The translations under genes were made by a program, and so were the position numbers. From NCBI RefSeq assembly GCF_004362215.1, contig NZ_SNWR01000001.1, forward strand, positions 1,178,001-1,242,000: 64,000 nucleotides of DNA, read 5' to 3'. Below are positions 50,513 through 57,769 of the stretch, one piece after another (the first letter of the stretch is position 1; each line of letters starts with the position of its first letter). The DNA is from Paractinoplanes brasiliensis (GTDB lineage: Bacteria; Actinomycetota; Actinomycetes; Mycobacteriales; Micromonosporaceae). The notes below the pieces were generated by a model. The model saw nothing but the letters and a program-made list of their open reading frames with translations. It ran no database searches and was not told where the DNA came from.

Positions 50513-52966
50513 ATGCTGCCCAAAAGACTTCTCGCCGCCGGGATCGTGGCGACCTTCCTGGTCGTTACGCCGGCCGTGGCGCAGGCCGCGCCCCGGCCCG
50601 TGACCGCGACGCAGGCCGCGAGCCAGGCCACGTACGAGCAGAAACTCGCCGTGGCGATCAAGTTCGGCCGGGGCGACGACTTCGCCCTGATCGAGAAGAC
50701 CGACCGTGACTTCGTCATCGCGATCTGGAACCACGTCAAGACCGACAGCGACCACCTCGAAGTGCGTGCCGCCGCCGAGCTGGCCTTCTCGGAGGACGTG
50801 GAGAGCGCTGCCGCATACGACTTCATCGTCACCGGGGTGTTCGCCGCTTTCGACCGGGACGTCGCCCGCGAGCGGCAGGAGGCCGAGGCGAAGCGGCAGA
50901 GCGACCTGGCCCGCAGCGCGGCCGCGGCCGGCATCGACGTGGTCGCCGACGCCGCCCTGCTCAACGGGAGCGACGCGGACTTCGTACGGCTGATCTGGGA
51001 AAGGCTCGTCGACGACGCCAAGTGGCCCAAGGTCAAGGCGGCCGCCCGTGCCGCCCGTGACGGCAGCGACGAGGACCGCCGCGTCTTCATCGCGACCGGG
51101 ATGGCCGACGCCGCCCGGCAGGACGTCGACGACCGGATCGCCGCGGACGACGCCAAGACCGAGGCCGAGAAAGCGGCGGAACGGGCCCGCGCGGCCAAGA
51201 AGCTGGCCGCCAACCGCATCGGCATGACGGTCACCGACCAGCTGCTCGGCCTGCCCGACCGCGACTTCGTCACCGAGGTGTGGAACTTCGCCGCCGACGG
51301 CACCGAGGTGCAGGCCGCAGCCGTCGCCGCCGCGCGCAGCCTCGACCCGGCCGTGTGGAAGGCGTTCATCGAGACCGGTGTCCACGCCGCCAAGGACCGT
51401 GACATCGCGATCGCGCTCGAGCGTGCCCACCAGGCCGACCGGGCCCTCGCCCTGCAGATCAAGGCGGCCGCCACCACCAACGGCGACAACAACCTGGCCT
51501 GGTGGGCGGCCAAGGCGCTGGCCGGCACACCGGCAGAGCTCAACGACTTCGTCCGGGCAGGGCAGTTCGACCTCGACCTGGCGACCGGGTTCGAGACGGC
51601 CGACGTGCAGCCGACCACCCCGGTCAGCGGCAGCATCGACGGCGTCACCACGCCCACGGTTGCGGTGGCGTCCGGGGCCGGTCACACGGGGACGTCGGCG
51701 CTCGTCTACTCCGGCGCCGACGTCAACACCCTCACCTCGTACGCGTATCTCAAGTCGATGACCGTGAGCCGGATCGCGGTCAAGCCGTCGACGACGCTGT
51801 CATACTGGATCCGGCCACAGAGCACGGCCACCCGTCCCGAGGTGAAGACCCGCAACAGCACCTGCGTCTCGATCGACCTGGTGTTCAGCGACGGCAGCAC
51901 GCTGCGCGACTCGGGCCTGACCGACCAGCGCGGCACCCGCGTCCACCCCGCCCAGCAGTGCAGCAAGATCGTCGCGGACCGCTGGAACCAGGTGGTCGTG
52001 CCGCTCGGCAGCCTCCGCGACAGGCAGATCACCACGGTCGTCGTCGGCTACGACCAGCCGCGCAACGCGGGCGGATTCCGCGGCCTCATCGACGACCTGA
52101 CCATCACCGACCAGCCGGTCGAGATCACCGACCCGGGTTTCGAGCCGGTCGACTACCCGCTCGACGCGTGGCGCAACGACTTCAACAGCGACGGCTGGGC
52201 CGACGTGATCGCCCGCAACCCGGCCGGCGAGCTCAAGTACTACCGGGGCAACGGCAAGGGCTCGTGGATCGACCCGTCGACCAACATCCAGATCGGCACC
52301 GGATTCCAGACCTACAACCACATCTTCCCGGTCGGCGACTTCACCGGCGACGGCGTTCTCGACGTGGCCGCCCGCAACGCCGCCGGCGAGCTGAAGCTGT
52401 ACCGGGGCAACGGCAGGGGCGGCTGGTCCAACGGCGGCTCGCCCAACGCCATCGGCGTCGGCTGGAACAGCTTCACAGCGGTCTTCTCCCCGGGCGACTT
52501 CAACGGCGACGGCCACACCGACGTGATCACCCGGAACGCGGCCGGCGAACTGCTGCTCTACCGCGGCGACGGCAAGGGCGCCTGGATCGACGGCTCCACC
52601 AACATCAAGATCGGTTCGGGCTGGAACAGGTTCACCCTGATCTTCTCGCCCGGCGACTTCACCGGCGACGGCTTCACCGACGTCATCGGCCGCACCTCGG
52701 CGGGCGAACTGCACCTGTACCGCGGCAACGGCAAGGGCGGCTGGCTCAACGGCACCGACCCCGACGTCGTCGGCACCAGCTTCAACAGCTTCAACCAGAT
52801 CTTCTCCCCCGGCGACTTCACCGGCGACGGCTTCACCGACGTCATCGGCCGCAACGCCGCCGGCGAGCTCAAGCTCTACCGAGGCAACGGCAAGGGCAGC
52901 TGGATCGACCCCTCCACCAACATCACCATCGGCACCGGCTGGAACCAGTTCAACCTGATCTTCTGA
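50513..52966 (+). CDS. Secreted ALF-repeat / FG-GAP-repeat protein
   Basis: 817 residues. The signal peptide MLPKRLLAAGIVATFLVVTP then AVAQA is cleaved near residue 25. Residues 30-370 are Ala-rich helical ALF-type repeats (DFVIAIWNHVKTDSDHLEVR, DFVRLIWERL, DFVTEVWNFAADGTEVQAAA). Residues 385-555 look like a beta-sandwich carbohydrate-binding-like module (LSYWIRPQ, WNQVVVPLGSL, GLIDDLTITDQ). Residues 560-817 hold five FG-GAP/VCBS repeats with calcium loops DFNSDGWADV, DFTGDGVLDV, DFNGDGHTDV, DFTGDGFTDV (twice), probably forming a beta-propeller. It is a secreted binding or adhesion protein; no catalytic motif is seen. ATG 50513 opens the signal peptide. Confidence 0.88.
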   Translation: MLPKRLLAAGIVATFLVVTPAVAQAAPRPVTATQAASQATYEQKLAVAIKFGRGDDFALIEKTDRDFVIAIWNHVKTDSDHLEVRAAAELAFSEDVESAAAYDFIVTGVFAAFDRDVARERQEAEAKRQSDLARSAAAAGIDVVADAALLNGSDADFVRLIWERLVDDAKWPKVKAAARAARDGSDEDRRVFIATGMADAARQDVDDRIAADDAKTEAEKAAERARAAKKLAANRIGMTVTDQLLGLPDRDFVTEVWNFAADGTEVQAAAVAAARSLDPAVWKAFIETGVHAAKDRDIAIALERAHQADRALALQIKAAATTNGDNNLAWWAAKALAGTPAELNDFVRAGQFDLDLATGFETADVQPTTPVSGSIDGVTTPTVAVASGAGHTGTSALVYSGADVNTLTSYAYLKSMTVSRIAVKPSTTLSYWIRPQSTATRPEVKTRNSTCVSIDLVFSDGSTLRDSGLTDQRGTRVHPAQQCSKIVADRWNQVVVPLGSLRDRQITTVVVGYDQPRNAGGFRGLIDDLTITDQPVEITDPGFEPVDYPLDAWRNDFNSDGWADVIARNPAGELKYYRGNGKGSWIDPSTNIQIGTGFQTYNHIFPVGDFTGDGVLDVAARNAAGELKLYRGNGRGGWSNGGSPNAIGVGWNSFTAVFSPGDFNGDGHTDVITRNAAGELLLYRGDGKGAWIDGSTNIKIGSGWNRFTLIFSPGDFTGDGFTDVIGRTSAGELHLYRGNGKGGWLNGTDPDVVGTSFNSFNQIFSPGDFTGDGFTDVIGRNAAGELKLYRGNGKGSWIDPSTNITIGTGWNQFNLIF

Positions 52967-52980
52967 TACCTCAGGTCGAA

Positions 52981-53011
52981 GGCCCCTTTTCCCGTACGCG
53001 GGGAAGGGGCC
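52981..53011 (+). terminator. Hairpin terminator after the FG-GAP gene
   Basis: GGCCCCTTTTCCC (52981-52993) faces GGGGAAGGGGCC (53000-53011) across a CGTACGC loop, 15 bp after the stop at 52966. The stem is about 12 bp with a small bulge. Confidence 0.75.
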
Positions 53012-53403
53012 TCTGCCATGTGCCGGGTCTCGCGGTGTCCGGCTCAATGGCCGAGATCACGGCCCACTTTGCGCGGGCCTGTAAACAAAGCCCCGCTTCG
53101 CGCAGCGTCCAGGACCGAACCCGCCCCGGCTTCAAAAACCGTCCGCCGGCCCAAGCCGCCCCCTTTGCGCAGCGCCCGCATACCCGATTCGCTCGCTTGT
53201 GCAGCACTCGCGCTCGTTCGTGGGCCGACGCCGACGCACCAGCACAAGATCGGCCGCCGGTGCGCGTTTTCCACATTCGAGGGTTGTCCACCGGACGGCC
53301 CTCGAACATCCGCAAAGATCAGCCGCGCCCGATAAAATGGCTGAGGGCGGGGGTCCCCCGGTTGGGGCGGGCCCCTGGCTTCTGGGCGTGGGTTGCTCAA
53401 CTG
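53012..53403. other. Non-coding spacer between FG-GAP and SDR genes
   Basis: No frame in this ~390-bp stretch has family resemblance. It contains two DnaA-box-like 9-mers, each one base off TTGTCCACA: TTTTCCACA (53267-53275) and TTGTCCACC (53284-53292). It also has AT-richer spots (GATAAAATGG at 53330). The convergent SDR gene stops at 53404. I see no RNA gene. Confidence 0.5.
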
Positions 53404-54372
53404 CTACTGAGCGGTGTAGCCGCCGTCCACATGCCATGTGCTGCCTGTGGTGAAGCTGCCGGCCGGGTCCAGCAGGCAGAGCACCGCGTGGGCTACCTCG
53501 TCCGGCGTGCCCCAGCGGGCGAGCGGCACCTTGGCGGTGAAAGCGGCCTGCGCGGCGGCGTCGGTGGCGGCATCGTTGGCGTTCATGGGGGTGCGGATCG
53601 GGCCGGGGGCGACGCAGTTGACCGTTATGCCGGTGCCGGCCAGTTCCAGGGCCAGGGAACGAGTCAGGGCGGCGACAGCGGCTTTGGTGGCGGCGTAGCC
53701 GGCGCGTTCGGGGGCGCCGGTGGAGCCGAGGACCGAGCCGATCGTGACGATGCGGCCGTGGCCGCGGGCGGTCATGCCGGGGGCGACGGCGCGGATGGCC
53801 TGCCAGGTGCCGAGCACGTTGGTTTCCCAGGCGGCTCGGAAGTCGGCGTCGGAGAGCGTCTCCAGACTGCCCCGGGCCAGTCGCCCGGCGGCGGTGACCA
53901 GGCCGTCGACCGCACCCCAGCGGCGTTCGGCCTCGCTGACCAGGGCGGACAGGGCTTCGGGGTCGGTCGTGTCGCCCGGAACGGCCAGTACGCTGCCGCC
54001 GGCCGTGTCGCCGCGAGCCGGGATCGTCCCCTTGGCCGCGTCGCCGCGGGTGGTGAGCACGCCGTCCGCCACGTCGCCGCGAGCCGGCAGCGCGCCGTTG
54101 ATCACGTCGCCGCGAGCCGGCAGCACGCCGCTGATCACGTCGCCGCGAGCCGGCAGCACGCCGCTGATCACGTCGCCGTGAGCTGGGAGCACGCCGTGAG
54201 CTGGGAGCGCGCCGCTGCTGGGTAGCGCGCTGTAGGTCAGGGCCACCCGGGCGGCCTCGCAGCGGGCGGCGTCGCGGCCCAGGAGGGCAACTGGGCGGCC
54301 CCGGGCGATCAGGGCCGAAGCCACCGCCAAGCCGATGCCGCTCGTTCCACCGGTGATCACCACAGCTCCCAT
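53404..54372 (-). CDS. Short-chain dehydrogenase/reductase with repeat insertion
   Basis: 322 residues, about 70 longer than classical SDRs. The cofactor motif is VVITGGTSGIG (TGxxxGxG), the catalytic Ser is in VTIGSVLGSTG, the Tyr-Lys pair in AGYAATKAAVAALTRSLALEL, and C-terminal NCVAPGPIRTPM and GSTWHVDGGYTAQ are standard. The excess length lies after beta-strand 2, where five full 33-bp repeats insert GVLPARGDVIS-like units. The C-terminal DGGYTAQ and family type suggest an alcohol/ketone or dihydrodiol dehydrogenase role. ATG 54372 follows AGGGTGG. It is divergent from the ALDH-led CoA operon, with an operator between. Confidence 0.87.
   Translation of the reverse strand: MGAVVITGGTSGIGLAVASALIARGRPVALLGRDAARCEAARVALTYSALPSSGALPAHGVLPAHGDVISGVLPARGDVISGVLPARGDVINGALPARGDVADGVLTTRGDAAKGTIPARGDTAGGSVLAVPGDTTDPEALSALVSEAERRWGAVDGLVTAAGRLARGSLETLSDADFRAAWETNVLGTWQAIRAVAPGMTARGHGRIVTIGSVLGSTGAPERAGYAATKAAVAALTRSLALELAGTGITVNCVAPGPIRTPMNANDAATDAAAQAAFTAKVPLARWGTPDEVAHAVLCLLDPAGSFTTGSTWHVDGGYTAQ
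54005..54216 (-). repeat. 33-bp tandem repeats inside the SDR gene
   Basis: Full units start at 54005, 54038, 54071, 54104 and 54137; the units at 54104-54136 and 54137-54169 are identical. Two partial units follow to about 54216. Each unit begins ACGTCGCCGCGAGCCGGCAG on the plus strand and encodes an 11-residue block such as SGVLPARGDVI on the minus strand. The reading frame is kept throughout. Confidence 0.9.
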
Positions 54373-54414
54373 GCGGCCACCCTGCCCAACCCGCGCCGGG
54401 TGGGCCATCCGAGC

Positions 54415-54431
54415 GGTCCGGTGGGCGGTCC
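54415..54431. promoter_or_regulatory. Island operator between SDR and CoA-operon starts
   Basis: GGTCCGGTGGGCGGTCC matches the GGTCCG-N5-CGG-W-CC pattern, with the right arm CGGTCC as in the 48828 site. It lies 43 bp upstream of the SDR ATG (54372) and 85 bp upstream of the ALDH GTG (54516). Confidence 0.5.
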
Positions 54432-54515
54432 GATCGCGTTGACCCTGGTCGGGGGTCGTTCGATGCTCGGGGCCTCGGTGGCGCGGCGGGCGTGCCGCCG
54501 GTGAGGGAGGGCACC

Positions 54516-55964
54516 GTGGCGGAACAGCTGTTGATCGGCGGGGAGTGGGTTCCGGCGGCGTCGGGGCAGGTCAGTGAGACCTTCGACCCAGCCGGCGGGA
54601 CGAAGCTGGCCGACTTCGCCGAGGCGGGCAGCGCCGACGTGGACGCCGCGGTGGGCGCGGCTCGGGCCGCGTTCGAGGATCCGGCCTGGCGTGATCTGAG
54701 CCCGGACGGGCGGGGGCGGCTGCTCTGGAAGGTGGCCGACCTGATCGAACGGGACGCCGCCGCGCTGGCCGAGCTGGAGACACGCGACCAGGGCATGCCG
54801 ATCGCGCTGACCACGAACGTCAACGTGACGCTGGCGGCGCAGGTGTTCCGGTACTACGCGGGCTGGGCCACGAAGATCGAGGGCAAGCTGTCGTCGGTTT
54901 CGGTGCCGGACACGCTGCACTACACGCGGCGCGAGCCGCTCGGGGTGGTCGGGCTGATCACGCCGTGGAACTTCCCGTTCGCGATCGCCGCGTGGAAGCT
55001 GGCGCCGGCCCTGGCCACCGGCAACACCGTGGTGCTGAAGCCGGCCGAGCAGACCCCGCTGAGCACGCTCAAGCTGGGCGCCCTGTGCCTCGAGGCGGGC
55101 ATCCCGGCCGGGGTCGTGAACGTGCTGACCGGCGGGCCCGAGGCCGGCAAGGCGCTGGTGGCGCACCGCGGCGTCAACAAGATCTCGTTCACCGGGTCGA
55201 CCGAGGTGGGGCAGCAGATCGCCGGCGCGGCCGCGGCCGACCTGAAGCGGGTCAGCTTGGAGCTGGGCGGCAAGGCGCCGAGCATCATCACCCGGGGCGC
55301 CGACATCGACGCGGCCGTGGCCGGCAACCTGCAGGGGGCGCTGTTCAACACCGGGCAGGCGTGCGGCGCGTACACCCGGTTCTACGTCGACGCCGAGCGG
55401 GCCGACGAGTTCACCGAGAAGATCGCGGCCGCCGCGCAGACCCTCAAGATCGGGCCGGGGCTGGACTTCGACACGGTGCTGGGCCCGCTGGTCTCGCAGG
55501 AACACCTCGACCGGGTCACCGGCTACGTCGACGGCGGCGTCGAGCAGGGCGCCCAGCTGGTCACCGGCGGCAAGCGCGCCTCCGGGCCGGGCCTGGACGA
55601 CGGCTACTTCTTCACCCCGACCGTCTTTTCCGGCGTACGGGACGACATGACCATCGCCCGTGAGGAGATCTTCGGCCCGGTGCTGTCGATCTTCAGCTAC
55701 GAGGACGAGGACGAGGTCGTCGCGCGGGCCAACGACACCGACTACGGCCTGGCCGCGGTGCTGTGGACGCAGGACCTCACGTCGGCGCACCGGCTGGCCG
55801 CCCGCATCCACGCCGGCACCGTTTTCGTCAACCAGCTGCCGCTGATCGACCCGGGCGCGCCGTGGGGCGGGTTCGGCCTGTCCGGATGGGGCCGCGAGAT
55901 GGGCACGTACGCGCTGGACGAGTTCACCGAGACCAAGGGCGTATGGGTCAACCTGGCCCGATGA
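54516..55964 (+). CDS. Aldehyde dehydrogenase, betaine-aldehyde/phenylacetaldehyde type
   Basis: 482 residues. Motifs: PLGVVGLITPWNFPFAIAAWKLAPALATGNTVVLKPAEQTPLS, ISFTGSTEVGQQIAG, SLELGGKAPSIITRGAD (general-base Glu), catalytic Cys283 in TGQACGAYTR, and EEIFGPVLSIFSYEDEDEVV. It oxidises an aldehyde intermediate to the acid for the acyl-CoA ligase encoded next. GTG 54516 is chosen for GGGAGGG just upstream; GTG 54501 and 54492 are alternatives in frame. The stop overlaps the ligase start (ATGA). Confidence 0.9.
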   Translation: MAEQLLIGGEWVPAASGQVSETFDPAGGTKLADFAEAGSADVDAAVGAARAAFEDPAWRDLSPDGRGRLLWKVADLIERDAAALAELETRDQGMPIALTTNVNVTLAAQVFRYYAGWATKIEGKLSSVSVPDTLHYTRREPLGVVGLITPWNFPFAIAAWKLAPALATGNTVVLKPAEQTPLSTLKLGALCLEAGIPAGVVNVLTGGPEAGKALVAHRGVNKISFTGSTEVGQQIAGAAAADLKRVSLELGGKAPSIITRGADIDAAVAGNLQGALFNTGQACGAYTRFYVDAERADEFTEKIAAAAQTLKIGPGLDFDTVLGPLVSQEHLDRVTGYVDGGVEQGAQLVTGGKRASGPGLDDGYFFTPTVFSGVRDDMTIAREEIFGPVLSIFSYEDEDEVVARANDTDYGLAAVLWTQDLTSAHRLAARIHAGTVFVNQLPLIDPGAPWGGFGLSGWGREMGTYALDEFTETKGVWVNLAR

Positions 55965-57769
55965 CCGGTGTGACCGGGCGGCCCGAGACGCTGGTCGACG
56001 TCCTGACCCGCCGTGCCGAGGACGACCCCGCCGCCGTGGTGGCGACGTTCCTGGGCGCGGGCAGCATCACGGCCGGTGAGCTGCTGGGCGGGGCGGAACG
56101 GATCGCCCGGCAGTTGTCCTCGCCCCGGCTCGGGCTCGGCCCGCAAGCACCGGTGCTCACCTGCCTGCGCCCCGGCGCCGCCCTCGCACAAGTCGTCGCG
56201 GGTGTGGCCCGGGCCGGGCGTGTCGAGGTCCCCGTCGCCCTCGACACGCCCGGAGGCAGGCCATTCGGCACGAACGCCCTGGTCACGAACACCCTCGTCA
56301 CGTCCGAAGGCAGGCGGCAGCACGGAGGCGGGACACGCGACACGAACGTTTTCGACACGCCCGGAGGCGGGGCGCGGACCGGAGGCGAGCCGCGCGCTGC
56401 CATAGCGCTGCTCGGCACTGCCGCGCTGGCCGCCAACCCGTCCCTGGCCACCCTGGCCGAGGTCGTGTACACGGTGGACGACGGCGGCGGTCCGGGCACT
56501 CTCGACGACCTGCCCCAGGGTCCGCTCCCCCGTCTCCCGGAACCGGGCGATCCCGCGCTCGTGCTGAGCACGTCCGGCACCACCGGACGGCCCAAGGGTG
56601 TGCTGCTGCCGCATTTCGCCGGGGTGCGGCACGCACGGCGGGTCAGTGACTCGCTGCGATACGGCCCTGATGACGTTCTGTACAACGCCTTCCCATGGAA
56701 CCACGTCAACATCCGGCACACCGGCCTGCTCGCCGCTCTGGTCAGCGGCGCACGGCTGCTGGCAGTGCCACGGTTCTCCGCGTCGGCCTTCTGGACCATC
56801 TGCCGGGACGAGGGAGTGACCGCGTTCAACTTCATGGGTGCGGTCGCGGCGATCCTCCTGCGTACGGCGAACGATGACGGTGGGCATCGGGTCACCCGGG
56901 CCTACGGTGGTCCGGCCCCGCGCCGGCTGGTGGAGCAGTTCCGGTCCCGCTTCGGCGTCCAGCTGATCGAGGCGTACGCGTGCACCGAGCTCGGCGACGT
57001 CACCTCCAACCGCATCGGGGACGTCACGCCGGGCACGGCCGGAAAACCGCTTCCCGAGTACGAGGTCACGCTGCGCGACGCCGACGGGAGGCCCGTGCCG
57101 CCGGGTGAGGTGGGTGGCATCACGGTCCGGCCCCGGCACCGGCACATCAGCACCCTGGGTTACGCCGGGGTGCCCGGCAAACCGCCGGAGTGGATCACGA
57201 CCGGGGATCTGGGACGGTTCGACGAGGGCGGGCGGCTGGTCTTCTGCGGTCGGCACTCCGACGTTGTCCGGCGCCGCGGCGAGAACATCTCGGCGTGGGA
57301 CGTGGAGTCGGCCGTTGCCGCCATGCCCGGCGTACGGGAAGCAGCCGCGGTAGGGGTCAGCTCCGAGTTCACGGAGGAGGACCTGCTCGTCGCGGTGGCC
57401 CCAGCAGCCGGAGCAACACCGGGACAGACACACGCAGCCGGCAGAACGCCGGACCAGACACACGCAGCCGGCGCCACACCGGAAGAGACACGCGCGGCCG
57501 GCGCGACGCCGGTCCGGACGCACCCGCCCGAAGCGGCGCCGGACCACACCCACGCCGCCGGGTTGACCCCCGAGCGGGTGCACGCGTGGTGCCGCGAAAA
57601 CCTGCCCCGCCACGCCTGGCCCCGCTACATCACCGTCCTGGAGTCGTTGCCCCGCAACGGTTCCGGCAAAGTCAGCAAACCCGCCCTGCGCGACCCGGCC
57701 GTGGTGGCCGCGGCCGCTGACCTCGAGCACCTGAGGCGTACGGCGTCGACTGGAAAGGATCCGCAGTGA
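55961..57769 (+). CDS. AMP-forming acyl-CoA/aryl-CoA ligase with repeat insertions
   Basis: 602 residues. The P-loop is LVLSTSGTTGRPKGVLLPH; A5-like YACTELGDVTSN, the WITTGDLGRFDEGGRLVFCGR region and the C-terminal lysine motif LPRNGSGKVSKPALR identify the adenylate-forming family. It activates a carboxylic acid with ATP and CoA. Two low-complexity stretches are unusual: TPGGRPFGTNALVTNTLVT and following residues (56236-56395) in the N-terminal domain, and six 10-residue repeats (57404-57583) in the C-terminal lid domain. ATG 55961 overlaps the ALDH stop, and the stop overlaps the CoA-transferase GTG. Confidence 0.9.
   Translation: MTGVTGRPETLVDVLTRRAEDDPAAVVATFLGAGSITAGELLGGAERIARQLSSPRLGLGPQAPVLTCLRPGAALAQVVAGVARAGRVEVPVALDTPGGRPFGTNALVTNTLVTSEGRRQHGGGTRDTNVFDTPGGGARTGGEPRAAIALLGTAALAANPSLATLAEVVYTVDDGGGPGTLDDLPQGPLPRLPEPGDPALVLSTSGTTGRPKGVLLPHFAGVRHARRVSDSLRYGPDDVLYNAFPWNHVNIRHTGLLAALVSGARLLAVPRFSASAFWTICRDEGVTAFNFMGAVAAILLRTANDDGGHRVTRAYGGPAPRRLVEQFRSRFGVQLIEAYACTELGDVTSNRIGDVTPGTAGKPLPEYEVTLRDADGRPVPPGEVGGITVRPRHRHISTLGYAGVPGKPPEWITTGDLGRFDEGGRLVFCGRHSDVVRRRGENISAWDVESAVAAMPGVREAAAVGVSSEFTEEDLLVAVAPAAGATPGQTHAAGRTPDQTHAAGATPEETRAAGATPVRTHPPEAAPDHTHAAGLTPERVHAWCRENLPRHAWPRYITVLESLPRNGSGKVSKPALRDPAVVAAAADLEHLRRTASTGKDPQ
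57404..57583 (+). repeat. Six 30-bp in-frame repeats in the ligase lid domain
   Basis: Units of exactly 30 bp start at 57404, 57434, 57464, 57494, 57524 and 57554, encoding AAGATPGQTH, AAGRTPDQTH, AAGATPEETR, AAGATPVRTH, PPEAAPDHTH and AAGLTPERVH. The last unit runs smoothly into the conserved AWCRENLPRHAWPRY, so it is probably the native segment from which the others were copied. Confidence 0.9.

Noticed and set aside
54005..54216. CRISPR-like array
   Set aside because: The 33-bp units are directly adjacent with no spacers and are in frame within an SDR gene; this is a coding minisatellite.
51502..54225. 907-codon plus-strand frame crossing the FG-GAP gene, spacer and SDR gene
   Set aside because: It spans a strong hairpin terminator and two genes with clear domains in other frames; composition is typical of a shadow.
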